The notes under the pieces are model-generated. The model made no database searches. It was not told the origin of the DNA and saw nothing but the letters and a program-made list of their open reading frames with translations. Position numbers and translations under genes: made by a program. Below, piece by piece: positions 16,802-25,650 of a DNA stretch of 64,000 bases (the first letter of the stretch is position 1; each line of letters begins with the position of its first letter). The DNA comes from Gemmatimonadota bacterium. Lineage in GTDB: Bacteria > Gemmatimonadota > Gemmatimonadetes > Gemmatimonadales > Gemmatimonadaceae. The DNA lies in assembly GCA_021324775.1 (NCBI GenBank), contig JAJPIM010000016.1, positions 1-64,000 on the forward strand. The letters are read 5' to 3'.

Positions 16802-18337
16802 ATGCCAACTGCCGGGCTGATGCGCCGGATACCGATGTCCAGCCTCCGGCGGAAGCTGCTTGCCGCATTCGGCTCGGCGGCGCTGGTACTCATTGTCGGT
16901 GCAGCCGGTCTCGTGAGCGTCGTTTCGCTGCGCTCGGCGTACCGTTCGGTGGAGCGTACCCGCCAGGTGATCCAGGCGGCGGACGATCTGGAAGGTGCTC
17001 TGACCGACGCGGAGACTGGCCAGCGCGGTTACCTGATCACGGGCGCCGACCGATACCTCAGCTCCTACCGGGCCGGCGTCCCCGACGTCGCGACCGCACT
17101 GGGGTCGCTCCGGCGCCTGACCGCGGGCAATGCCCGCGAGCGGGAGTGGGTGGATTCCCTCTCGCTGCTGTCGGCCGCGAAGCTCGCGGAACTGGATTCG
17201 ACGATCGCGTTGCGGCACGACGAAGGGTTTGTGGCGGCCGCGGTCATTGTGCTCACGGATCGCGGCCGAAACTACATGCTCGGCGCCCGGAGGATCACAG
17301 CGGAACTCAAGGCTCAGGAGCTGGAGCTCCTGGCCGTGCGGGACCGGCGGCAGGTGCAGAACGCGATCATCACGTTCCTCGTGATCGGCGTTGGCAGCCT
17401 GGTGGCGTTCGTGCTCGCCGCCATGATCACGCAGGCGATCCGTGTGGACGTCGAGCTGCGGGAACAGGACCGCGTGCAGATCGAGGCGCAGTCGGTGCAA
17501 CTGCAGGACCAGACGGCGGAACTGGAGGCGCAGCAAGTCGAACTCGAGGCGCAGACGGACGACCTTCGGTTCTCGAACGACGATCTGCAGGCCGCCAACG
17601 CGCGCGCGGAGCGCGCGCTTCGGGCCCATCGTATCGCACTCGCGCGGGTGCAGCGGAGCAACGAAGAACTGGACCAGTTCGCGTACGTCGCCTCCCACGA
17701 CCTCAAGGCGCCGCTCCGTGGCATCGCCAATCTCGCGACCTGGCTCGAGGAGGACCTGGCGGACGCGCTCACCCCAGCGGCCCGGGAGCACATGGTGTTG
17801 CTTCGCGGCCGGGTGCACCGGATGGAGGCACTGATCGATGGGATCCTGCAGTACTCCCGTGCCGGGCGGGTGGGGACGGACGCGGAGCGCGTGGATGTCG
17901 CCGCACTGCTCCGCGAGATCGTCGAGCTGCTCGCGCCGCCGGCCGACGTGACGATCGTGCTTGGCCGGGAATTCCCGGTACTCGACACCGAGCGGGTGCC
18001 GCTGCAGCAGGTGTTTCTGAACCTCATCACCAACGCGATCAAGTATTCGCGGCCCGCGGGCGCGATCATCCGCGTGGATGCAGCGATGACGGATGGAACG
18101 TGGACCTTTTCGGTCGCCGACAACGGGCCCGGCATCCCGCCGGAGTTCCACGAGCGGATCTTCGGGATCTTCCAGACCCTCGAGCCGCGGGACAAAGTCG
18201 AGGGTACGGGCATCGGGTTATCGGTGGTCAAGAAGATCGTGGAGTCGCGCGGGGGGCGGGTGGCTCTGGAATCGGCGCCGGACGCCGGCGCGATCTTCCG
18301 CTTTACGTGGCCCGAGCGGCCACTCGAGGAGGGCTGA
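16802..18337 (+). CDS. CHASE3-type sensor histidine kinase
   Basis: 511 aa. Order: TM1 (about 20-43), extracellular CHASE3 domain with EGALTDAETGQRGYLITG (64-81), TM2 (about 187-212), coiled coil of repeated Q-L-E-A units (220-270), then HisKA with the phospho-histidine His299 in YVASHDLKAPLRG, and an ATPase with N box NLITNAIKYS, DNGPGIP and GTGIGLSVVKK. It senses an unknown outside signal and should phosphorylate the response regulator gene that starts 1 nt after its stop. The HisKA type is that of cyanobacterial phytochrome-like kinases that pair with Rcp1-like regulators. A start at ATG 16820 is possible. Confidence 0.9.
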   Translation: MPTAGLMRRIPMSSLRRKLLAAFGSAALVLIVGAAGLVSVVSLRSAYRSVERTRQVIQAADDLEGALTDAETGQRGYLITGADRYLSSYRAGVPDVATALGSLRRLTAGNAREREWVDSLSLLSAAKLAELDSTIALRHDEGFVAAAVIVLTDRGRNYMLGARRITAELKAQELELLAVRDRRQVQNAIITFLVIGVGSLVAFVLAAMITQAIRVDVELREQDRVQIEAQSVQLQDQTAELEAQQVELEAQTDDLRFSNDDLQAANARAERALRAHRIALARVQRSNEELDQFAYVASHDLKAPLRGIANLATWLEEDLADALTPAAREHMVLLRGRVHRMEALIDGILQYSRAGRVGTDAERVDVAALLREIVELLAPPADVTIVLGREFPVLDTERVPLQQVFLNLITNAIKYSRPAGAIIRVDAAMTDGTWTFSVADNGPGIPPEFHERIFGIFQTLEPRDKVEGTGIGLSVVKKIVESRGGRVALESAPDAGAIFRFTWPERPLEEG

Positions 18338-18338
18338 G

Positions 18339-18755
18339 ATGGCCGAGCATCCGTTGAACATCCTGCTGGTCGAAGACGACAACGTGGACGTGATGAACGT
18401 GCGGCGGGCGTTCCAGCGCGCGCACGTCTCCAACCCGCTGCACGTGGCGAGCAACGGACTCGAAGCCATCGACATGCTGCGTGGCGACACGATACCGCGT
18501 GAGCGGCGGTTGGTGCTGCTCGACCTCAACATGCCGCGCATGAACGGCATCGAATTTCTGCGCGCGGTCCGGGGGGATGCCGAGCTGCGATCGCTTCCGG
18601 TGGTCGTGCTGACGACATCGAACGATGAGCGTGACAAAGTCGATGCGTACAACCTGAACGTGGCGGGCTATCTGCTGAAACCGGTCACGTTCGCGGATTT
18701 CGTGGATCTGATGGCGGCGCTCAACAAATACTGGATGCTGGTCGAGATGCCGTGA
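18339..18755 (+). CDS. Single-domain response regulator (Rcp1-like)
   Basis: 138 aa made only of a receiver domain, with acidic residues Asp13/Asp14, phospho-acceptor Asp62 in LLDLNMPRMNG, Thr in LTTSN and Lys in LLKPVTF. No output domain, so it passes phosphate on or acts by protein binding, as in Rcp1 of phytochrome systems. GAGGAGG lies 7 nt before ATG 18339, and the gene starts 1 nt after the kinase stop, so they are coupled. The next gene in line is a receiver-kinase hybrid, so a phosphorelay is possible. Confidence 0.92.
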   Translation: MAEHPLNILLVEDDNVDVMNVRRAFQRAHVSNPLHVASNGLEAIDMLRGDTIPRERRLVLLDLNMPRMNGIEFLRAVRGDAELRSLPVVVLTTSNDERDKVDAYNLNVAGYLLKPVTFADFVDLMAALNKYWMLVEMP

Positions 18756-18765
18756 GAGTCGCGCC

Positions 18766-20406
18766 GTGGTAGCGGTGACCGGCCGTTCGACACTTCCTTG
18801 GCCGCCGCGGGACCCCGCAGGCGGGGCGCCTGGCCAGTCACCGGGGGCCGGGCAGGGGCCACTCCGGCTGCTGGTCGTCGATGACGACGCGGTGGACCGC
18901 ATGGCGGTGCAGCGCGCGATCGCCGCGACCGGGCTCGTTACGACAGTCGACGAAGCGCCGGACGTGGAGACGGCGCTTGCGGCGCTCGCGACGCTGCCGG
19001 CCGACTGCATCCTGCTCGACTACCAACTGCCGGGGCGTTCGGGGTTGGAGTTGCTGAAAGAGATCCGCCGTCGTGGCCTCGACGTGCCGGTGATCGTGCT
19101 GACCGGCACGAGCGATCCGGAGACCGCGGTCGCGCTCATGAAGGCCGGGGCGGTGGATTTCCTGACCAAGCCGGCGCTCGCGCCTGACCGGCTCGAGCCC
19201 GCGATCCGGAACGCCGTGCGGGTATCGCGTGCCGAGCGTGCGTTGCGCGAGAGCCAGGCGTGGGCGTCGACCGCGCTGCGGAGCATAGGGGACGCGGTCG
19301 TGACGACGGACGCGCATGGCCGGGTGACATACCTCAACCGGGTCGCCGAGGAGCTGACCGGGTGGGTGGCGGCGGACGCCTCGGGGCGGCCGCTGATGGA
19401 AGTCGCAGACGTGTCGCCCGAGGGTGGCGGCGTGGCGTTGCACGAGCGCGTGGCGCAAGTACTCTCGGATCACACCTCCGCCTCACAGGGCGACATGGTC
19501 TTGCGGGCGCGCGATGGGCACCGCGTGGCCGTGGACGTACGAGTGGCGCGAATCCGAGGCGACCGCATCGAGTCTGGGGCTCCGGCGGCGGCAGTCGGCG
19601 TCGTGGTGGCGCTCCACGACATCACCGACCGCAAAGGAGTCGAGGCGGCGCTCGAGGAAGCGCGCGCCGATGCGGAGCGAGCACGCGCGGAAGCCGAGGC
19701 CGCGAATCACGCGAAGAGCGAATTTCTCGCGACCATGAGCCACGAGCTGCGCACACCGTTGAACGCGATCGGCGGCTTCGCGCAGCTCATCGCGGATGGG
19801 ATCTACGGCACCGTCGAGCCTCGCCAGAGCGAAGCACTGGGGCGGATCAAGCGGGCGCAGGAACTGTTGCTCGGGCTGATCAACGCCGTGCTGAACTTCG
19901 CCAAAGTGCAGTCCGGGCATGTGTCGCTCGACGTGGCGGATTTCGGCATCCGGCCGGTGCTCGAAGACGTGCGCGTGCTCGTGCTGCCGCCGATGCACGC
20001 CAAGCAACTGGCGTTCACCGTTGGTGTGGCGAGCGATCCCGACGTGAGCGTGCGTGGAGACCGGGAGAAAGTGCAACAGATCCTGTTGAACCTGTTGAGC
20101 AACGCGGCGAAGTTCACGGCGCCGGGGGGCCGGGTCGCCGTCGAATGGCGGCGGGCGGGCCAGATGGTTGACGTGATCGTGACCGACACCGGGATCGGGA
20201 TCCCGGCGGACAAGATCAACCTCGCGTTCGAGCCATTCGTGCAACTGGGGAGCGACCGGACGACAGTCGGCCAGGGTACGGGTCTCGGGCTGGCGATCAG
20301 CCGCGAACTGGCGCGTTCGATGAAGGGTGATCTCGCCGCGACGAGCGAGCTGGGCACAGGGTCCGCGTTCACCCTGTCGCTGCCGGCGGGGCGGGCCGGG
20401 CGCTAG
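18766..20406 (+). CDS. Receiver-PAS-histidine kinase hybrid
   Basis: 546 aa, soluble. Order: receiver (about 33-150; phospho-acceptor Asp85 in LLDYQLPGRSG, Lys in FLTKPAL), PAS domain (about 165-295), HisKA with His326 in ATMSHELRTPLN, then an ATPase with NLLSNAAKF, DTGIGIP and GTGLGLAISREL. It has no membrane part, so its input is the receiver and PAS signal. The GTG start is 10 nt after the response regulator stop. Together the three genes form a module in which the CHASE3 kinase probably signals through the single-domain regulator to this kinase. No DNA-binding output gene is present in the module. Confidence 0.9.
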   Translation: MVAVTGRSTLPWPPRDPAGGAPGQSPGAGQGPLRLLVVDDDAVDRMAVQRAIAATGLVTTVDEAPDVETALAALATLPADCILLDYQLPGRSGLELLKEIRRRGLDVPVIVLTGTSDPETAVALMKAGAVDFLTKPALAPDRLEPAIRNAVRVSRAERALRESQAWASTALRSIGDAVVTTDAHGRVTYLNRVAEELTGWVAADASGRPLMEVADVSPEGGGVALHERVAQVLSDHTSASQGDMVLRARDGHRVAVDVRVARIRGDRIESGAPAAAVGVVVALHDITDRKGVEAALEEARADAERARAEAEAANHAKSEFLATMSHELRTPLNAIGGFAQLIADGIYGTVEPRQSEALGRIKRAQELLLGLINAVLNFAKVQSGHVSLDVADFGIRPVLEDVRVLVLPPMHAKQLAFTVGVASDPDVSVRGDREKVQQILLNLLSNAAKFTAPGGRVAVEWRRAGQMVDVIVTDTGIGIPADKINLAFEPFVQLGSDRTTVGQGTGLGLAISRELARSMKGDLAATSELGTGSAFTLSLPAGRAGR

Positions 20407-20410
20407 ACAA

Positions 20411-20452
20411 CAGAGAGGAGCCGCACAGAAAGTAGAAAGTAGACGAAAGGGG
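20411..20452. repeat. Polypurine tract, convergent junction
   Basis: GAGAGGAGCCGCACAGAAAG then AGTAGACGAAAGGGG, followed by a block (CTGTCAGGGACTCAG) that is shared with the tract at 25.57 kb (CTGCCAGGACCTCAG). It lies between the hybrid kinase stop and the end of the minus-strand MOSC gene. Confidence 0.65.
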
Positions 20453-20501
20453 CTGTCAGGGACTCAGGTGCGGCGTGATCTGGTGCGACCACTGAAGAGC
20501 G

Positions 20502-21323
20502 CTAGCCGAATCTGATTGGTGCGCGAGCCGGCTCCAGGACCTCCACCGGATCGCCGACGCTGATCGAGCCGGTGCCGGTGTGGATCAGATTCTGGCCGAA
20601 CATGACTCCTCTGCCGCGCACGTGCCGGTATGTCGCGAGCGTTCGGAGCGGTTCCCGGGCGGTTTCCGCGGTGTCCTGGTCGGTGGTGGTGATGGGACAG
20701 CGCGCGCAGGGTTTCACGACGGCGAACGAGACATTCCCGATCCGGATGAGGCCCCACCCGTCCTCGGCGTAGGGACCGGTACCGCTCACGACGACGTTGG
20801 GCCGGAAGCGATTCATGGGCAGCGGCTCGGCGAGGCGGCGATTAAGGTCGTCGAGCGACGCTTGCGTGATGAGCAGCATCGGATAGCCGTCGGCAAACCC
20901 GACCTGGCCTGTGAAACCGGTGGACTACACGGCGTCAGTCTGGCGCACGAAGTCCTCCGCCATTCGTACGAGCCGGCATGGGCTGCCGAGGAACGTGGAG
21001 AGCCATCGCGCGGGTTCGTCACCCTGATCGAGCGTGGCGCAGATGTCGTTCCACACCGTGACATCGCGGCGTGTGCCAATCGTGCGGCGGATCACCTGGA
21101 GCGGCGGCATGCCAGTCGCTGCCAGCACGAGAGTACCCGCGTCCGCGCGTGGGCGAATGAGCGCCATCCGCGGCATCTCGCGCTGAGTCAGGAAGAGACC
21201 ATCAGCGGTCGTCACCATCCATGCGCGGTCTTCCACGAAACCACGGGCATCGATCGTGGCGTGCTGGATCGGCGTGCCGCCGCACGACTTGACCGGGTAG
21301 TAGTGGAGACTCGCGACCCGCAT
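20502..21323 (-). pseudogene. MOSC-domain protein interrupted by an in-frame amber codon
   Basis: An MOSC N-terminal beta-barrel plus MOSC domain protein (molybdenum-cofactor sulfurase-like; YcbX/MARC type). The two halves are in the same frame, separated by a single TAG at 20927-20925 (codon 133 from ATG 21323). The reading on both sides fits the family: MRVASLHYYPVKSCGG ... LSTFLGSPCRLVRM ... stop ... FADGYPMLLITQASLDDLNR ... PMNRFRPNVVVSG. The conserved Cys-containing KPCARCPITTTDQ of the catalytic end is downstream of the stop, so the truncated product would lack it. A one-base change of a Tyr codon (TAC/TAT to TAG) explains it. Either a pseudogene, a sequencing error or, less likely, readthrough. 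ATG 21323 is preferred; the frame is open to 21353. Confidence 0.82.
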
Positions 21324-21448
21324 CTGGGTGATGCCGTCTGTCCGCATGAACACTCGTCAGCCAGAAGTGCCGCACGGGCGTATGATCAAGAGCGCTGACG
21401 CCCGTCAGGATTCCCGTGTGGTGCTCGCCACTTCGCTACCCTTGGACG

Positions 21449-21520
21449 TGAAAGGGCAGAAAGTAGAAAGTAGAACTTAGAAAGTAGAAAGTAGAAAGTA
21501 GAAACGATAGAAAGAAGACG
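21449..21520. repeat. GAAAGTA polypurine tract between divergent genes
   Basis: GTGAAAGGGCAGAAAGTAGA, then several copies of GAAAGTA at 7-bp period, ending in GATAGAAAGAAGACGGGG. It is the longest of the purine tracts and lies 20 nt before the DUF3303 start, upstream of the divergent MOSC gene. Confidence 0.7.
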
Positions 21521-21540
21521 GGGCTCACGACTGGAGGCGT

Positions 21541-21813
21541 ATGCTGTACATGGTGATCGAACGATTCAGGGGGCGGGATGCCGTGGCGGTGTATCGCCGG
21601 GTGCGAGACCGGGGCCGGTCGTTGCCCGACGGGCTCCGGTACGTGTCCAGTTGGGTCGAGACGAACTGGGACCGGTGTTTCCAGGTGATGGAGTGCGACG
21701 ATCCCGGGTTGTTCGAGCCGTGGATCGCGGCGTGGTCCGATCTGGTGGAGTTCGAGATCGTACCGGTGATCACCTCAGCGGACGCGCGTGAGCGGATCGC
21801 ACCACAGATCTGA
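21541..21813 (+). CDS. DUF3303 family small protein
   Basis: 90 aa with MLYMVIERFR...RYVSSWVETNWDRCFQVMECDDPGLFEPWIAAW, the pattern of DUF3303 proteins (small ferredoxin-like alpha-beta fold). No catalytic residues are known to me. A clear hairpin terminator starts 14 nt after the stop, so it is a single-gene transcript. The upstream purine tract includes AGAAGACGGGG. Confidence 0.85.
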   Translation: MLYMVIERFRGRDAVAVYRRVRDRGRSLPDGLRYVSSWVETNWDRCFQVMECDDPGLFEPWIAAWSDLVEFEIVPVITSADARERIAPQI

Positions 21814-21826
21814 GACCGGATGTGAA

Positions 21827-21856
21827 ACGGGCGCATGACGGTGGTTCGTCATACGC
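21827..21856 (+). terminator. Intrinsic-type hairpin after DUF3303 gene
   Basis: GGGCGCATGACG, loop GTGGTT, CGTCATACGCCC: 12-bp arms with one mismatch, 14 nt after the stop. No U-tract follows. Confidence 0.75.
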
Positions 21857-21950
21857 CCGCTGGACTGCTGGTGGCGCCAGGACCGGCGCCGGTGTGGCGA
21901 CTGCCGAAGCTAGACGGAGCTGGTCATACCAAGCTGGCTACACCGCGCCA

Positions 21951-22904
21951 TCACTTGGAGACCGTGTAGGTATTGCAGGCAGTCCACGTAATCGTCACGG
22001 TTCCCGAACCGCCTTGGCCGCTGAAGCTGACGGTTACGACACCGCTGGTGGGGCCGGTCGGACAGGTGCTCACATCGACGGTCAGTGGGGTCGGTGTCGA
22101 CACCGTGAACGAGTAGGCGGTGCTGTTGACGGTGAACGTCTCGGTTCCGGAGAGACTGAACGTCCCGGCGGGGAGGGGGTTCGCGGTCGCTTCCGTCAGC
22201 AGCGAGCTGGTCGCGGCAAACGAATATGTCGACGTCAGCTTCTCGGTGATGGCCTCGGTCAGCGTTTGCGGTGATGTTTCCGCGAAGTTGTACGAGTAGT
22301 TCGCCGAAACGTCTATCGAGCTGAGAGTCTCGGTGACGCCGAGGGCGCCATTGATGTTGAGCGTGAGATCGGCAGTCGATCCGGATTCCTGGATCCCGAA
22401 GTTGTCGAGAGTGGCGCTGTATGCGAGGTCGGGGGTGTTGGGTGTCGGGTCGGAGATCGAGATCGACCCGCTGATCGAGAAGGTTTCACCGCCCGATGTG
22501 TCGGCGCAATCGCTGCCCCACGCCTCGCTGAAGGAATCCGGAATCCCATCCTGGTCCGAGTCGACGGGGTCCGCGGGAGTGATGGCCGGGCAGTCCGTCC
22601 CCTCGCGAATGTGTGTCCCGCCGCGCTTGGTCAGGAGCTTCGCCAGGTTGATCGCGGGTAAGTTGCCGCCGGGCGAAACGCGGTTGAACAGGGCGAGGAA
22701 GGGCGACGTGCTGATGGTCGTCATCGCCGTGATTTCCGACGAGATGCTCGACGCGACGGACGCGGCGACCTCGGTCTGCACTGCCTGAGGCGGGAGACCG
22801 CCCGACGACTTGTTACCCGTCGAACTACTGCTGCATGCCGCGAGGGCGCTCACGCAGGCCCCGGCCGCAAGCGCACGGACCAATCGATCATGATGCCGAT
22901 GCAT
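21951..22904 (-). CDS. Secreted lipoprotein with Ca-binding-like motif, unknown role
   Basis: 317 aa beginning MHRHHDRLVRALAAG with lipobox LAAC, so it is lipidated and exported. It contains DPVDSDQDGIPDSF, the acidic pattern of thrombospondin type-3 or EF-type calcium-binding repeats, near residue 115-130. The rest is Ser/Thr-rich beta sequence (FSLSGTETFTVNSTAYSF), as in cell-surface proteins. GGAG precedes the ATG by about 8 nt. No known family is recognised. Confidence 0.75.
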   Translation of the reverse strand: MHRHHDRLVRALAAGACVSALAACSSSSTGNKSSGGLPPQAVQTEVAASVASSISSEITAMTTISTSPFLALFNRVSPGGNLPAINLAKLLTKRGGTHIREGTDCPAITPADPVDSDQDGIPDSFSEAWGSDCADTSGGETFSISGSISISDPTPNTPDLAYSATLDNFGIQESGSTADLTLNINGALGVTETLSSIDVSANYSYNFAETSPQTLTEAITEKLTSTYSFAATSSLLTEATANPLPAGTFSLSGTETFTVNSTAYSFTVSTPTPLTVDVSTCPTGPTSGVVTVSFSGQGGSGTVTITWTACNTYTVSK

Positions 22905-23520
22905 GGGCAGAACTCCAATTGAGAGTTGACGTGGGACAGGGGGTATCACTGGGCCGCGAACGACGGCCGGCATCACAAAGCAGATCGCAACGGGCCGTGC
23001 GGTGTCGCGCCTGGACGCTGCGTGATCCTGGCGTGACGGTATCGAAGCTCAAAAGATCGGGGGCCTCCAGAATAACATCTGGGCGAGATGCGTCAATGCA
23101 ATTCGTACCACGAGCACGCCTTCCCTACCGGTCAAAATGCCAAAACGCACTGGGTCACGGTCTGCACGTGACAGCTCTCCGATCCGGCCATACGCCGTGC
23201 CACGGCCGGCTGTCATCAATGCTCCGGCCGCCCGAGCCACCCCCAGTCCCCGCTCTCTCACAATGCGTGAGGACCGCGCAAAGACCGTCACGATGCGGCG
23301 GCGTGGTACCCCGGGTGCGATTGCCGTTCACCCCATCCGTAGCAACCCGCGCCCCATTCCAGGCATCCAACCCATAGCAGCACGCGCGCCGGCGCGCGGC
23401 GTCGCGCGCGGGCAGGGCCGAAATCGTCTGTTATCTGTCATTGCGGCCATAGCTACGCCCGCCCTAGCGTTCCAGAGACCTCACCAGCGGGAGCCATCCC
23501 GCGACTGATCCAGAGGCATT
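22905..23520. other. 616-nt divergent region without a convincing gene
   Basis: Lies between the lipoprotein and the DJ-1/AraC regulator. Short frames on both strands have no domain pattern. A 16-bp perfect palindrome CGCGCGCCGGCGCGCG is at 23383-23398. I see no tRNA cloverleaf. Confidence 0.5.
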
Positions 23521-24570
23521 GTGCAGACACGCCGCATCGGATTCCTGGCCTACGATCTGGTCCAGGCGCTCGACCTGATCGGACCCTCGGACGCATTCGC
23601 CTCCGACGCATTGGCGTCCGAGGCGGGCGGGGATGGCGGAGAGGAGGCGGGCGGGATGCCCCCGCGGGCGCCGTACGAAATCGTCATCATCGGGCTGACC
23701 GGAAAGCGATTCGTGACCAGCTCGGGCATCATCATGCACGCCGACGTGGCGGTTCCGGCTCCCATCAAACTCGACACGCTCATCGTGCCGGGGGGTGCGG
23801 GGCTGCGACGGCCAGGCATGTCCGAGCGGGCGGCCGCGTGGATCGCGAGCCGAGCGCCGCACATCCGCCGCGTGGCGAGCGTGTGCACGGGGATCTACGC
23901 ACTCGCGCGTACCGGGTTGCTGGACGGCCGCCGGGTGGCGACGCACTGGAGCGCCGTTGGTGACGTCGCGCGGCGGTTTCCGTCGCTGGAGGTGGAACCG
24001 GACGCACTCTTCTTGAAGGACGGGCAGTTCTACACGTCCGCCGGCATCACGGCCGGCATCGACCTCGCGCTGGCGATGATCGAAGAGGATCACGGACCAC
24101 GCGTCGCTCTGGCGGTCGCGCGCGAGATGGTCGTGTACTTCAAGCGGCCGGGGGGACAGCAACAGTTTTCGGAGCCGTTGCAGTTCCAGCTCGAGACCGC
24201 GGACCGCTTCGCCGATCTGGCGGCGTGGATCCAGTCTCATTTGCGCGCCGAGCTATCAGTGGACGTCCTGGCGGCGCGCACGTTCCTGAGCGTCCGGCAG
24301 TTCTCGCGCGCCTTCAAGGCCCGATTCCACACCACGCCGGCGGTGTTCGTCGAGGAAGCCCGGCTCGGTGAAGCGACCCGGCGGCTCACTGCGCAAGGCA
24401 CCAACATCGGGTCGGTCGCGCGGTCGGTGGGGTACGCGAGCGAGGACGCATTTCGCCGCGCATTCGAGCGGCGGTTCGGAGTGTCGCCGAGCAACTACCG
24501 GCGCCGGTTCGGACACACCGCAAGCCCGTTTTCCGCGGCCGCCACAGACAGCACACGCGCCGCATCCTGA
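23521..24570 (+). CDS. DJ-1/PfpI-AraC transcription regulator (GlxA type)
   Basis: 349 aa. Residues about 1-215 form a DJ-1/PfpI-like domain (RRIGFLAYDLVQALDLIGP, TLIVPGGAG, RVASVCTGIYALA with Cys in the nucleophile-elbow position, ATHWSAV). Residues about 235-335 are an AraC DNA-binding domain with two HTHs (SVRQFSRAFKARFHTTP, VGYASEDAFRRAFERRFGVSPSNYRRRF). It is a typical GlxA-family regulator of small-metabolite catabolism. It starts with GTG and is followed 41 nt later by an exported rhodanese, its likely target or partner. Confidence 0.9.
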   Translation: MQTRRIGFLAYDLVQALDLIGPSDAFASDALASEAGGDGGEEAGGMPPRAPYEIVIIGLTGKRFVTSSGIIMHADVAVPAPIKLDTLIVPGGAGLRRPGMSERAAAWIASRAPHIRRVASVCTGIYALARTGLLDGRRVATHWSAVGDVARRFPSLEVEPDALFLKDGQFYTSAGITAGIDLALAMIEEDHGPRVALAVAREMVVYFKRPGGQQQFSEPLQFQLETADRFADLAAWIQSHLRAELSVDVLAARTFLSVRQFSRAFKARFHTTPAVFVEEARLGEATRRLTAQGTNIGSVARSVGYASEDAFRRAFERRFGVSPSNYRRRFGHTASPFSAAATDSTRAAS

Positions 24571-24611
24571 CGCGCCGGCGGAACGGCCGGCGCCAACCGA
24601 AAGAGGTTCCG

Positions 24612-25538
24612 ATGTTTGCGCCAGTTTTCCGATGCGTCGCGATCCTTGCCCTCGGGGCGATCACATCCCCGCTCCCCGCGCAGTCCGCCGGGCCAGCCCG
24701 TGACCGGCTTGTCGTGTCGGGAGCGTGGCTTGCCGGCCACCTGCACGACCGGGATCTCGTGCTGCTCCAGGTGGGGGACTCAGCCGATTTCGATACAGGG
24801 CACATCCCGGGCGCACGTCCGGTCACTTTGGCGCAGATATCGGCCGGGATGAGCGGCAAAATGGACATGGATAACATTCTGATGCTCGAGATGCTGCCGA
24901 TCGACACGCTTCGGCTGCGGCTCGCGGACCTGGGCATCTCCAACCGATCGCATGTGATCGTGTACTTCACGACAGACCGGATCAGCACCACGACACGCGT
25001 GCTCTACACCCTGGCGTACGCTGGCCTGGGGCAGTCGTCGGCGCTGCTTGATGGCGGGCTTCGCGAGTGGCAGCGCGAGGGGCGGCCGGTGGAATCCGGG
25101 CCCGCGAAAGCCGTTGCGCGGGGCAGTGTAACGGCCCGGGCGCAGCCCTCGCTCGTCGTCAGCGCCGACTGGGTGAATGCTCACAAGGGGCAGCATGGCA
25201 TTGCGCTGCTCGATGCGCGGCAGGTGGGTTTCTTTGACGGGAGCCAGCAGGACGATGGGCCGCGCCGGGGCCACATCCCGGGCGCGCAGAGCCTGCCGTT
25301 CGAGGACCTGTACGACAGCACCGGAGCCCTGCGGCCGGCGGCGGCGCTGGAGGCCCGTTTCCGCGCGGCGGGCGTGCAGCCCGGCGACACCGTCGTGGCG
25401 TATTGTCACATCGGGCAGCGGGCGACCGCGGTGCTGCTGGCGGCGGAGACGCTCGGGTATCCCGTGCGGCTCTATGACGGGTCGTTTCAGGAGTGGGGCC
25501 GGCGGGCGGATCTGCCGGTGGAGGGCGGCGCGAAGTGA
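24612..25538 (+). CDS. Exported tandem rhodanese sulfurtransferase
   Basis: 308 aa with a signal peptide (MFAPVFRCVAILALGAITSPLPAQS) and two rhodanese domains (about 35-160 and 180-300). The first is inactive, with Thr/Asp in the loop (YFTTDRISTTT); the second keeps Cys in AYCHIGQRAT. The arrangement matches periplasmic thiosulfate or 3-mercaptopyruvate sulfurtransferases. It follows the DJ-1/AraC gene by 41 nt and adds to the sulfur genes at the left end of the window and the alkylsulfatase at 59.8 kb. Substrate is inferred. Confidence 0.88.
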   Translation: MFAPVFRCVAILALGAITSPLPAQSAGPARDRLVVSGAWLAGHLHDRDLVLLQVGDSADFDTGHIPGARPVTLAQISAGMSGKMDMDNILMLEMLPIDTLRLRLADLGISNRSHVIVYFTTDRISTTTRVLYTLAYAGLGQSSALLDGGLREWQREGRPVESGPAKAVARGSVTARAQPSLVVSADWVNAHKGQHGIALLDARQVGFFDGSQQDDGPRRGHIPGAQSLPFEDLYDSTGALRPAAALEARFRAAGVQPGDTVVAYCHIGQRATAVLLAAETLGYPVRLYDGSFQEWGRRADLPVEGGAK

Positions 25539-25569
25539 GCCGGCCGGCGGCACGCGCAAGATCTGCTAC

Positions 25570-25645
25570 AAAAAGCAGAGAGTAGCCGTACAGTAGGTAG
25601 AAAGTAGAAAGTAGAGAGTAGACGAAAGGGCCTGCCAGGACCTCA
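25570..25645. repeat. GAAAGTA polypurine tract, convergent junction
   Basis: AAAAAGCAGAGAGTAGCCGT, then GTAGAAAGTAGAAAGTAGAG, then AGTAGACGAAAGGGCCTGCC. Its last part matches the tract at 20.41 kb for about 30 bp with few changes. It fills the gap between the rhodanese stop and the stop of the ADOP permease. Confidence 0.72.
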
Positions 25646-25650
25646 GTCTC

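Noticed and set aside
23155-23370. Minus-strand frame with GNRTRGTTPPHRDGL, as if beside a tRNA or rRNA gene
   Set aside because: No cloverleaf, T-loop or anticodon arm is visible in this region; the frame is likely spurious.
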